Positions 54,066 through 63,515 of a stretch of 64,000 nucleotides of DNA are shown here, in pieces. The notes under the pieces are model-generated. The model saw only the letters and a list, made by a program, of their open reading frames with translations, was not told where the DNA came from and did not search any database. Position 1 is the stretch's first letter. Each line of letters begins with the position of its first letter. The position numbers were made by a program, and so were the translations under genes. Source of the DNA: Ichthyophis bannanicus (Eukaryota; Chordata; Amphibia; Gymnophiona; Ichthyophiidae); NCBI GenBank assembly GCA_033557465.1, contig CM066043.1:107188278-107252277 (forward strand), written 5' to 3'.

Positions 54066-54236
54066 TGTTGTGCATATAGAGAGGTTTGCAAGGTACGGGG
54101 TGGGTGGTTCTCTTAGTTTTATGGGGTGTTGGATATGAGTTTTTCTGTTATTGGTTATAGTGTACTGGTTGTACTATGACTGTCTTTGCTGTAAAGTTAT
54201 AAAAAGATGTAATAAAAAAAAAAAAAAAAAAAAAAA

Positions 54237-54251
54237 GCTAAAGAAATGGGG
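54237..54251. repeat. Target-site duplication, right copy
   Basis: Follows the poly-A tail directly and is identical to 48658-48672. Confidence 0.92.
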
Positions 54252-55030
54252 TGATGATCTAAGGGAAAGCATTAAGTATCCACAACTACTAACATGAGAC
54301 AAAATACCCATAGAGCAAAGAGAGAAATATCTTTTGATATAAAAGTTGTCTTGTACAGAAAAAACTAAGTCATGTAAAATAAGTTATTTCAATCTCTAAT
54401 CCTGAAGAATATACAGGTTTAAGACCCGAAGAAGATGCACCATAAGAACATAAACTGTGGGATCCATCTAATTTAGAATTTAGAGATATATTCCAATCTT
54501 CCTCAAATCTTAATCAGTTAAATGCTGTACAATGGAATCTTCTGTAAAATGTCCTTTGTCCCACATTCTGAACATAGATATTAACAAGAATGATTTAAAT
54601 TGGATGAAAAAAGATAATCTAATATCACATTAGGGTTAGAAATACAGCCTAGGAAAGCTGATAGACTATGGTTTGTCAATACAAATGCAGATGCTCGTAC
54701 TCTTCGAATTAGATGAACAAGGGAAGGGCTTGCTTTACCTGCTTTTTCTAAGTATTTTCACGTCTTCATTTGCACTGAGCTGAGTCTTGTGAAAAATTGC
54801 AATGTGCTATTTCCGACCTTTAAGGAACTGGAAAAATTATTGTCTGCTTAATAAGAAACTAAATTCCCCTAACATTAAGTGAGACAGAGTTAACTGTTAG
54901 ACCCAGGTTTACATTTTACTCATAAAATGAAGCATGTCCAAAGTTTCAGAGGTCAACAAGGCAAAGTTGTGTGGAAATGTAGCACAAGGTCACAGAAAGG
55001 CTCCATTTCTTCAACTGATTTCTTTATCTA
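54252..55030. other. Unassigned AT-rich sequence
   Basis: Continuation of the L1/Tx1 target sequence. No gene, RNA or recognisable repeat. Confidence 0.5.
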
Positions 55031-55440
55031 GTGCAAGAGATAAGGGTGTTGGGGCCACTTGGCAATAGTGATCATAGTATGATCACATTTGATTTAATAA
55101 ATTGAAGAAGGACAGCAAGGGAATTCACAGTACTACCTTTTAACTTTCAAAAGGAAAACTATGATAAAATGAGGAAAATACTTAAGAAAAAACTAAAAGG
55201 AGTCAGCAGCAAAGGTTGAAGATTTACATCACGTATAGGCATTGTTTAAAAATACTATCTTCGAAGCCCAGACCAGATGTATTCCACACTTTAAGAAAAG
55301 TGGAAGGAAGGCCAGAGACTGCCAGTATGCTTAAAGATGAGGTCAGAGTGGCTATTGTTGCCAAAAAGCATATTTTTCAGGAAATGGAAAAAGGAGCCAA
55401 ATGATAAAAACTGGAAACAACATAAGCACTGGCAGGTTAG
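55031..55440 (+). mobile_element. CR1-A plus copy, left piece (endonuclease end and linker)
   Basis: It matches the complement of 58280-58700: gcaagagataagggtgttgg, ttggcaatagtgatcatagt, accttttaactttcaaaagg and aactggaaacaacataagca. It stops after actggcaggtta at 55440 and resumes at about 59801 with tgtaaggcattgataaggc, the next bases in CR1-A. The element is 5' truncated near 55031 and decayed by stops. Confidence 0.85.
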
Positions 55441-55872
55441 ATAAGAACATAAGATATGCCATACTGGATCAGACCAAGGTCCATCAAGCCCAGTATCCTG
55501 TTTCCAACAGTGGCCAATCTAGGTCATACGTACCTAGCAGTTTCCACAAAAGACACAGGTTCCTCAATGCTAGTACTGGGTCAAGCATTGATATCCTGGG
55601 TCCCTTCTTAATAATGGTTTATGGACCTTTCCTCCAGGAACTTGTCCAAACATTTTTTAAACCCACCTACACTAACAGCCTTTACTACATCCTCAGGTAA
55701 CAAATTCCAGAGTTTGATTACACGTTGAGTGAAAAAATATTTTCTTAGTCTTAAATAGTTTACCCTGTAGCTTCATTGCATGTCCCCTAGTCTTTCTATA
55801 TTCTGATAACGTAAACAATCGATCTATGTTTACCCGTTCCACTCCGTTCATTAATTTATGGACTTCTATCAT

Positions 55873-56757
55873 CTATTGCAGATGATACCAAAATCTGCAA
55901 TAGAGTAGACACCCAGGAAGGTGTAGATAACATGAGGAGGGATCTAGCTAAGCTTGAAGAATGGTCTAGAATTTGGCAGCTGGGATTTAATGTTAAAAAA
56001 TGTAAGGTCATGCATTTGGGCTGCAGCAATCCAAGGGAGCAATACAGTATAGGAGTTGAAGTACTTTTGTCCACTAAAGAAGAGCGGGACCTAGGCGTGG
56101 TTGTGTCTGATGATCTTAAAGTAGCTAAACAGGTAGAAAAGGCGACGGCAAAAGCTAGAAGGATGCTTGGGTGCATACGGAGAGGAATGGCTAGCAGAAA
56201 AGAGGAGGTGATAATGCCTCTGTATAAGTCTTTGGTGCGACCTCATTTGGAGTATGGTGTGCAATTCTGGAGACCGCACCTTCAAAAGGATGTGAACAGG
56301 ATGGAGTCGGTGCAGAGAGTGGCTACTAAAATGATTAGTGGGCTTCATTATAAAGCATATGAGGACAAACTTAAGGATCTTAATGTGTACACCTTAGAGG
56401 AAAGGCGGGATAGAGATGATATGATTGAGATGTTTAAATACCTCCGTGGCATAAATGTTCAGGGAGAGAGCCTCTTTCAATTGAAAGCAAGTTCTGCTAC
56501 GAGGGGACATGGGATGAGGGTGAAGGTAGATAGATTCAGGAGTGATATGCGTAAATATTTCTTTACGGAAAGAGTAGTGGATCCATGGAATAGTCTCCCA
56601 GTGGAGGTGGTAGAGATGAGGACAGTAACTGAATTCAAAAAAGCATGGGACCAACACAGAGGATCTCTAAAGGTAAAAAGTGGACTGTTGTAGTTGTTGT
56701 TATGGAAGGACAGACTAGATAGGCCATGTGGTCTTTTTCTGTCATCATGTTTCTATG
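55873..56757 (+). mobile_element. CR1-B 3' insertion with 6-bp target duplication
   Basis: It starts inside RT motif C (ctattgcagatgataccaaa) and ends with the CR1 tail (tcatcatgtttctatg). TATCAT flanks it (55867-55872 and 56758-56763). Removing it restores the CR1-A sequence cttctatcatatctcccctc. Confidence 0.92.
55875..56693 (+). CDS. CR1-B ORF2 C-terminal part, open
   Basis: The frame runs from the remains of motif C (ADDTKICNRVDTQEG) through MRRDLAKLEEWSRIWQLGF, the thumb (LGVVVSDDLKVAKQVEKA) and the C-terminal domain (EVIMPLYKSLVRPHLEYGVQ, KYFFTERVVDPWNSLPVEVV) to a stop after KVKSGLL. From Met at 55932 it is 253 residues. No palm motifs A-B or endonuclease are present, because the insertion is 5' truncated, so it has no expected activity. 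The intact frame indicates a fairly young insertion. Confidence 0.88.
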   Translation: MADDTKICNRVDTQEGVDNMRRDLAKLEEWSRIWQLGFNVKKCKVMHLGCSNPREQYSIGVEVLLSTKEERDLGVVVSDDLKVAKQVEKATAKARRMLGCIRRGMASRKEEVIMPLYKSLVRPHLEYGVQFWRPHLQKDVNRMESVQRVATKMISGLHYKAYEDKLKDLNVYTLEERRDRDDMIEMFKYLRGINVQGESLFQLKASSATRGHGMRVKVDRFRSDMRKYFFTERVVDPWNSLPVEVVEMRTVTEFKKAWDQHRGSLKVKSGLL

Positions 56758-56763
56758 TATCAT

Positions 56764-58263
56764 ATCTCCCCTCAGCCGTCTCTTTTCCAGGTTAAAGAGC
56801 CCTAACCTTTTCAGCCTTTCTTCATAGAAGTATCCTTCCATCCCCTTTACCATTTTGTTGGCTCTTCTCTGAACCTTTTCTAATAACGCTATATCCTTTT
56901 TAAGATACGGCGACCAGAATTGCACACAATATTCAAGGTGCGGTCTCACCATGGAACGGTATAGAGGCATTATAATATCTTTTGTTTTATTTTCCATTCC
57001 TTTCCTTATGATACCTAGCATTCTATTTGCTCTCTTGGCTGCCGCTGCACACTGGGCCGAGGGTTTTAACATGTTATCCACAATGACGCCTAAATCTTTT
57101 TCCTGGGTGGTGGTTCCTAATGTGGAGCCTTGCATTGTGTAACCATAATTTGGGTTGTTCTTCCCTAGGTGCATAACTTTGCACTTGTCCACATTAGATT
57201 TCATCTGCCATTTTGATGCCCAGTCTTCCAATTTATCAAGATCCTCTGGCAATTTTCCACAATCCTCTTGGGTTTTAACAACTTTAAATAGTTTTGTCTC
57301 ATCTGCAAATTTGATAACCTCACTCGTTATTCCATTTTCCAGATCATTTATGAATATGTCAAAAAGCAGCGGACCCAGCACAGATCCCTGGGGTACACCA
57401 CTATTCACCTTTCTCCATTGGGAAAATTGGCCATTCAGCCCAACCCTCTGCTTTCTATCTTTTAACCAGTTCCTGATCCACAGTAGTACACTGCCTCCTA
57501 TCCTATGACTCTTTAGTTTTGCCAAAAGTCTCTTATGAGGGACCTTGTCAGATGCTTTCTGAAAGTCCAGATACACTATATCAACCGACTCACCTTTGTC
57601 CACCTGTTTATTCACACTTTCAAAAAAACATAACAGATTAGTAAGACAAGATCTTCCTTGTCTAAAGCCATGTTGGCTGTCTCCCATTAGGCCATGACTA
57701 TCTACATGCTGTGTAATTTTATTCTTTATGATGGCTTCTACCATTTTTCTCGGTACTGACGTGAGGCTCACTGGTCTGTAGTTTCCCGGATCACCCCTGG
57801 AACCCTTTTTAAAAATTGGTGTTACATTGACGATCCTCCAATCTTCAGGTATTAGAGACAATTTTAATGATAGTTCACAGATTACTAATAGCAAGTCTGC
57901 AATCTCATATTTCAGTTCTTTCAACACCCTTGGATGTCTACCATCCGGCCCAGGTGATTTGCTACTCTTCAGTTTATCTAATAGTTGTAATACATCTTCC
58001 CGATGTATCGATATTTCCTTCATTTCTTCCGCACCTTTAAATACCACTTCAGTCATGGGTAACATCCCTACATCTTCCTCAGTAAAGACCAAAGCAAAGA
58101 ATTCATTCAGTCTCTCCACTATCGCCTTGTCGCCTCTTAGTGCCCCTTTAACTCCTCTATCATCTAATGGTCCAACCGACACTCTCTCAGGTTTTTTGCT
58201 ACGAATGTACTTGAAAAAAATCTTTATTACGCGTTTTTGCTTCCGCAGCAAGCTTCTTCTCAA
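56764..58263 (-). pseudogene. CR1-A reverse transcriptase
   Basis: One minus frame covers the RT: SPGPDGRHPRVLKELKYE, EDWRIVNVTPIF, NYRPVSLTSVPRKMVE, HGFRQGRSCLTNLLCF, VYLDFQKASDKVPHKRL (motif A, KAFD changed to KASD), [16 protein letters not shown] (motif B) and IKFADETKLF (motif C, FADD changed to FADE, loss of the second catalytic Asp). It then reaches the C-terminal region, up to the CR1-B insertion at 56763. The frame runs on into CR1-B by chance to 56635. The gene would be catalytically dead even without the insertion. The join to the endonuclease frame is shifted near 58230. Confidence 0.88.
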
Positions 58264-59335
58264 TTTCTCCCTTTGCCTTCTTTATCAATGCCTTGCATTT
58301 GACCTGCCAGTGCTTGTGCTGTTTCCAGGTTTCGTCATTTGGCTCTTTTTTCCATTTCCTGAAAGATGCTTTTTTGGCAACAACAGCCTCTCTGACCTCA
58401 CCTTTAAACCATGCTGGCAGTTTTTTGGACTTCCTTCCACTTTTCTTAAAGCGTGGAATACAGCTGGTCTGGGCTTCTAAGATAGTATTTTTCAACAACA
58501 CCCAAGCTTGATGTAAGTCTTTAACCTTTGCAACTGCTCCTTTTAGTTTTTTCTTAGCTATTTTCCTCATTTTATCATGGTTTCCCTTTCGAAAGTTAAA
58601 AGGTAGTACTGTGGATTTCCTTACTATCCCTCCTCCACTAATTAAATCAAAGGCAATCATGCTATGATCACTATTGCCAAGTGGCCCCAACACCCTTATC
58701 TCTTGCAATAGATCTGGTGTTCCACTAAGGACTAGGTCTAATATGGCTTCCCCTCTGGTCGGTTCATGAACCAGCTGCTCCAAGAAGCAGTCATTTATGT
58801 CATCTAGGAACTTTATCTCCCTAGCATGTCCTGCCATGACACTGACCCAGTCGATACCGGGGTAATTGAAATCACCCATTATTATTACCGAGCTGTAACT
58901 TTTGTTAGCTTCCTTGATTCCTTTGAGCATTTCATCATCCATTTGTTCATTCTGGCCAGGCGGTCGATAGTACACCCCCACTGCCATCGCCTTCCCCTTT
59001 TTACATGGAATTTCAATCCATAGAGATTCTACATCAAATTTTTTTTCTTGCAAAACTTTAATCCTTTCTGACTCAATGCCCTCTCTAACATAGAGCGCAA
59101 CCCCTCCACCAATTTGATCAGCTCTGTCATTACAATATAGTTTGTACCCAGGTATCACAGTGTCCCACTGGTTGTCCTCCTTCCACCATGTCTCTGATAT
59201 TCCAATCACATCTAACCTCTCTCTTAGTGCTATATAGTCTAACTCTCCCATCTTATTTTTTAGACTTCTAGCATTTGCATACAAGCATTTTAGAGACTGT
59301 ATTTTATTCATATTAATTTGGCTATTGGTAGACAC
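58199..59335 (-). CDS. CR1-A ORF2 endonuclease domain and linker, open
   Basis: A 378-residue frame starts MSTNSQINMNKIQSLKCLYA. AP-endonuclease motifs: NARSLKNKMGELDY, IGISETWWKEDN (Glu), GGVALYVREG, VGVYYRPPGQNEQ, IIMGDFNYPGIDW (Asp, Asn), ILDLVLSGTPDLL and GNSDHSMIAFDL (catalytic His). The linker KKLPAWFKGEVREAVVAKK leads to the RT, but a frameshift near 58230 ends this frame. All endonuclease residues I know to be needed are present. The start codon is plausible because the conserved block begins 20 residues downstream. Confidence 0.9.
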   Translation of the reverse strand: MSTNSQINMNKIQSLKCLYANARSLKNKMGELDYIALRERLDVIGISETWWKEDNQWDTVIPGYKLYCNDRADQIGGGVALYVREGIESERIKVLQEKKFDVESLWIEIPCKKGKAMAVGVYYRPPGQNEQMDDEMLKGIKEANKSYSSVIIMGDFNYPGIDWVSVMAGHAREIKFLDDINDCFLEQLVHEPTRGEAILDLVLSGTPDLLQEIRVLGPLGNSDHSMIAFDLISGGGIVRKSTVLPFNFRKGNHDKMRKIAKKKLKGAVAKVKDLHQAWVLLKNTILEAQTSCIPRFKKSGRKSKKLPAWFKGEVREAVVAKKASFRKWKKEPNDETWKQHKHWQVKCKALIKKAKGEIEKKLAAEAKTRNKDFFQVHS

Positions 59336-59341
59336 GCAATA

Positions 59342-59631
59342 AACCTTTAACCTATACAGTTAGCACTCTCCAATGATAATCCTTTGACCTCCCCCAAGTA
59401 ATCCATGTATATATATTCATATATAACTTGTATATAGTTATCGCATTGTTCGGTATTATACAACATTGTTTGTTCTATATTTTATATGATGTTCCTTGTA
59501 AATAAGTTCTGTTATATTTCAATGTTCCATGTAAAACAAACTTGATTTGTTAATTATTGTTAACTGTAAACCGCAACTGAACTCTTGGAAGATGCGGTAT
59601 ATAAATGTGAACAAATAATAATAATAATGGG
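59342..59631 (+). mobile_element. L2 3' tail inserted in CR1-A
   Basis: The 3' UTR of an L2 element: AT-rich spacer, then tgtaaaccgcaactgaactc, ttggaagatgcggtatataa and (AAT)n at 59615-59631. It falls between the CR1-A endonuclease start and the ORF1 remnant. About 290 bp; no coding part. Confidence 0.8.
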
Positions 59632-59800
59632 TAATTTGGTATCTTTAAGCTGTGTCTGCTCCATATTCGAGGGCATTTGGGCTACTTTACTCTTTTTTGG
59701 AACCTCTCTGCTTTTGGTAGTATCCTTCAAGGATACATTCTTCCGAACCTTCCGCTCTTGGGTGACTGTCGGCTTTCCCCTATTATCTAGTTTAAAAGCT
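59632..59800 (-). pseudogene. CR1-A ORF1 C-terminal remnant
   Basis: A minus frame with KLDNRGKPTVTQERKVRKNV, SREVPKKSKVAQMPSNMEQ and TKLPI lies upstream of the endonuclease once the L2 tail is removed. By position it should be the end of ORF1 or the inter-ORF region; I see no esterase or PHD motif, so the call rests on position alone. Confidence 0.45.
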
Positions 59801-61747
59801 GCTCTATGTAAGGCATTGATAAGGCAAAGAGAGAATTTGAAAAGAAAAACTTGCCATGGAAACCAAAATACATAAGAAAAACTTTCAAGTACATTCATAG
59901 CAAAAATATCCTGTGAGAGAGAGTCGGACTATTGGATGATGTAGGGGTAAAAGAGGCACTAAGAGGGGACAAGGTAATAGCGAAGAGACTGAATGAATTC
60001 TTTGCTTCAGTCTTTACTGAGGAAGATGTAGGGAAGTAACTCATACCTGACATGGTATTTAAAGGTGATGCATCGGAAGAATTAAAAGATATATCAATAA
60101 ACTGAGAAGATGTATTACAACTATTTGATAAGCTGAAGAGTAGCAAATCACCTGGACCGTATGGTATACATCTGAGGGTGTTTAAAGAACTGAAATATGA
60201 GATTGCAGACCTACTATTAGTAGTCCGAGAACTATCATTAAAATCATCTGTAGTACCTGAAGATTGGTGAATGGCCAATGTAATACCAATTTTTAAAAAG
60301 GGTTCCAGGTATGATCGGGAAACTACAGACCGGTGAGCCCAATAACAGTATCAGGCAAAATGGTAGAATCCATTATAAAGAACAAAATTACTGAACATGT
60401 AGATAGTCCTGGTTTAATGGGAGAATACCAAAGAAGGTCTTGTCTTACTAATCTATTATATTTTTTTGAAGGTGTTAATAAGCAGGTAGACAAAGGTGAG
60501 CCATTTGATATAGTGTATCTGGATTTTCAGAAAGCCTTTGACAAGGTCCTTCATGAGAGACTCTTGGAAAAATTAAAAAGTCATGGGATAGGAGGCAGTG
60601 TACTATTGTGGTTCAGGAACTGGTTAAAAGATGGAAAGCAGAGAGCTAAATGGCCTATTTTCTCAATGGAGAAAGGTGAATAGTGGATCTGTGCTGGGTC
60701 CTCTGCTTTTTAACATTTTCATAAATGACCTGGAAATGGGAATAATGAGTGAGGTGATCAAATTTGCAGATGACTCAAAATTATTCAAAGTTGTTAAAAC
60801 AAAAAGGATTGTAAAAAAAGAGGACCTTGATAAACTGGAAGACTGGATACCCAAATGGCAGATGAAATTTAAAGTGGACAAATGCAAAGCTATGCATCTA
60901 TAAAAGAACAACCCAAACTATAGTTACACGATGCAAGGTACCACATTAGGCAGGTACCACCCAGGAAAAAAATTTAGGGGTCATTGTAGATAACTTGTTG
61001 AAACATTCCGCTCAGTGTGCAGCGGTGGTATCCAAGAAAGCAAATAGAATGCTAGGAATCATAAGGAAAGGAATGGAGAATAAAACAAAGGATATTATAA
61101 ATCCTCTATATCGTTCCATGGTGCAACTGCACCTTGAATATTCTGTGCAATTCTGGCAGCCATATCTTAAAAAGGATATAGCGGAATTAGAAAAGGTACA
61201 GAGAAGAGCCACCAAAATGGTAAAGGGGATGGAAGGATGCCCCTATGAGGAAAGGCTTAAAAGGTTAAGGATCTTCAACTTGGAAAAGAGATGGCTGAAG
61301 GGAGATATGATAGAGGTTTATAAATTAATGAATGGAGTGGAATGGGTAAACATAGATCAGTTATTTATGCCATCAAAAAAGTAGAAAGACATGGGGGGCA
61401 TTCAATGAAGCTACAATGTAACCCATTTAAGACTAATAAGAGAAAATATTGCTTCACTCAGTGGTTTATCATTCTCTGGAATTGGTTACCTGAGGATGTA
61501 GTAAAATCTGTTAGTGTAGATGGTTTTAAAAAAGGTTTGGACAAGTTGGGGAAAAGTCCATAAACTATTATTAAAGAGGACCTTGGAAATCCACTGCTTG
61601 CCCTGGGACAAGCTTTGTGGAACCTGTGTCTCTTTTTGGGAACCTGCTAGGTACTTGTGACCTGGATTGGCCACTGTTGGGAGCAGGATACTGGGCTTGA
61701 TGGACTTGGTTTGACCCAGTATGGCATATCTTATTTCTTATGTAGCT
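59801..61747 (+). mobile_element. CR1-A plus copy, right piece (RT to 3' end)
   Basis: It continues 55031-55440. RT blocks appear in several frames: TGKMVESIIKNKITEHVDS-like (60333 on), VYLDFQKAFDKVLHERL (motif A), [18 protein letters not shown] (motif B, GVPQ lost) and IKFADDSKLF (motif C, both Asp kept). The C-terminus has DIINPLYRSMVQLHLEYSVQ and VEWVNIDQLF, then KRKYCFTQWF. The 3' UTR ends gacccagtatggcatatctt with a ttcttatg tail at 61745. Many stops and shifts (60041, 60105, 60268 and others) show it is older than the minus copy inside it. Confidence 0.88.
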
Positions 61748-62691
61748 ACTTTCTCTTGCCCTAAGACTGATGCATCATTTTGGGGCAAATATCTCAGTAG
61801 TGATCTACCATAACTCGATATACTTAAACATTGAGCTTGCTATTTTTGTTGGCTTTTAACACTACCAAAAGTTATCCATATCAACAGAAATGAGACGTTC
61901 CATTCTGAGCTAAGGAGCCTAGATCCCAGGATGTGCAGGCATCTATAGTCTGTGCATATGCATAGACCTGAAATAACACACACTCATCAGATAGAGATAC
62001 CTTTCAGCTTGAAAATCTGATATGGAAAGGCAGCCAAACAAACAAACAAAAAAAAAAGTTTATTAGGGAAGACACGTGTCCGCATACATGCATACACGCA
62101 CACAGCAACATCCATTGCTGACTCCTTCCGCAGGATGTAAAGAGGAACGAGGATGGCCAGAAATGTAAGGATTTTAGACACACAAGCTATCAGTAGATTA
62201 ACTCCCCCATTCACCAATATGCCATGGGATATAAGCCATCATAGAAAGCCTGTTGATTTTAGATGCAATGCAACTTGAGATCCATTGAAAGCAAACATAC
62301 AAAAAAATATAAAAATTCCCCCAAAAACACTACAAAAAAAGCCTGAAAAATGAGGAAGAACAGTGATCACTAGAAAAGGAAGAAGCAGGCATGATGTGGC
62401 CAATCAAACAGGTCTACCATGTGGCTTTCAGCAACCTCATTAGCCCCAAGAGTGTGCTTCAACAATATACATCGGTTCCAAGAACAAACTGTTCCAAACA
62501 CAACATAAATCAGAAAAAATACATCTCCAGACCTTGAGGAGTAAAATATAAAAATATAAAACTAGTAATAAAGTAAAAAGTGATGAGCTTAACTGTTTAA
62601 GCCATGTACAGCAAAAGTGGCACAGAATTACTATAAAAAAAGAAAAAGACAAATCTGAATCAAAACCAGAACCCTGGGAGTTAGTGAGATA
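61748..62691. other. Unassigned sequence
   Basis: No recognisable gene or repeat beyond an (AAAC)n/poly-A stretch at 62037-62059. Small frames on both strands lack motifs. Confidence 0.5.
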
Positions 62692-63204
62692 CTCAGGGCT
62701 AGATTGATTAAAAGGCACTAACATTAATGCAAGTTATTTCTTAGCATCAGCTGCTTCATCAAAATGTAGCCAATACAAAAATGTATTTCTACCACAAAAA
62801 TGAAACAAGTGTAAAATTGTACATATGTAAATTCTCTCTCTCTCCCCCCCCCCCCCCCTAACTGTGTGTTGTGCTTATCCTATTGAATCAAACTATATAC
62901 ATTATTGAAAATGACTGGCTTTGTACTGATATCTTATAACCTTGTAAATCACACTGTAATTTCTTGAAATTTTGTCTATGATCAGACACTCCTTGTAAAT
63001 CTCTCTGTAACTTCTTGAAATTTGTCACTGATCAGACACTCCTTTTTACTTAATCAAACCGCTCCTGATCGCTGGAAGTAGCGGTATACAAATATATGCT
63101 AAATAAATAAATAAATTTGCCATAAGTTCTTTGTATAAAGTGTGACCTATTTACTAACAGTGCATGTTAGCACAATACTGCGCATCAATAAAATCTAGCC
63201 CTCA
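62692..63204. repeat. Inverted arms around an L2 tail
   Basis: ctcagggctagatt (62692-62705) is complementary at 13 of 14 positions to aatctagccctcag (63191-63204). Weaker complementarity follows inward. An L2 tail lies between them. This could be an old palindromic element interrupted by L2, or chance. Confidence 0.35.
62850..63117 (+). mobile_element. L2 3' tail
   Basis: Preceded by a poly-C run (62845-62859). It contains a tandem duplication of about 52 bp (acttcttgaaatttgtcact and a slightly changed earlier copy near 62960), then tcaaaccgctcctgatcgct, ggaagtagcggtatacaaat and (AAAT)n to 63117, the L2-type hairpin and tail. Confidence 0.8.
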
Positions 63205-63404
63205 GCATTTATGGGCTCTTTTTATCCCGCCTGAGCAGCTGGGGAAAGAAACCCATAAAACTATGAAGAGTTTGGGCCATCATTAATGTGACCCTAGGTC
63301 AAATGCATGGGGAGCTCATTGTATTTGCCTTTGTTTCTTAGCCTGGGAGGAATAAACATGTTAAAAATTAATATTCTTTCCCAAATTCTATATCTGTTTC
63401 AGCA
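63118..63404. other. Short unassigned stretch
   Basis: Contains the right inverted arm (63191-63204). Nothing else is recognisable. Confidence 0.45.
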
Positions 63405-63515
63405 TAAACTCGCTGCACAGACAAAAGGCCTTGGCAATCTATTTCTGGTCACACCTTGCCAAGAAAAACCAGGGGCTGGGTCGCCAGGGCTCGGCATTGA
63501 CTCAATGCCACACAT
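63405..63515 (+). mobile_element. RTE-derived SINE-like fragment
   Basis: aaggccttggcaatctattt, ctggtcacaccttgccaag and then gctgggtcgccagggctcgg, cattgactcaatgcc resemble two blocks of the RTE copy: its 5' block at about 38175-38215 and its 3' terminus at 41110-41146. In the RTE these are 2.9 kb apart; here they are adjacent, as in RTE-tailed SINEs. Fragment only; no pol III head is visible. Confidence 0.6.

Larger units (their letters stand above)
48673..54236 (+). mobile_element. Full-length L1/Tx1-type LINE
   Basis: The element of about 5.56 kb has a short 5' leader with aagatggctgc, ORF1, an inter-ORF region of about 620 bp, ORF2 with endonuclease, RT and a C-terminal zinc knuckle, a short 3' UTR with aataaa (54210), and a poly-A of about 24 bases. 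Exact target duplications flank it. It is the only element here with an uninterrupted structure and no nested insertions, so it is among the youngest. Two or three frameshifts in ORF2 make it inactive as sequenced. Confidence 0.95.
55441..59800 (-). mobile_element. CR1-A minus copy, long, inserted in the plus CR1-A
   Basis: Sense order runs right to left: ORF1 C-terminal region (59800-59632), an inserted L2 tail (59342-59631), ORF2 endonuclease (59335-58199) and RT (58263-56764). A plus CR1-B insertion follows (55873-56757), then the ORF2 end and 3' UTR (55872-55441) with a (TTCTTATG)-type tail. Without inserts it is about 3.2 kb, the longest CR1 here. It lies between two pieces of an opposite-strand CR1-A copy (55440 and 59801). 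Confidence 0.9.
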
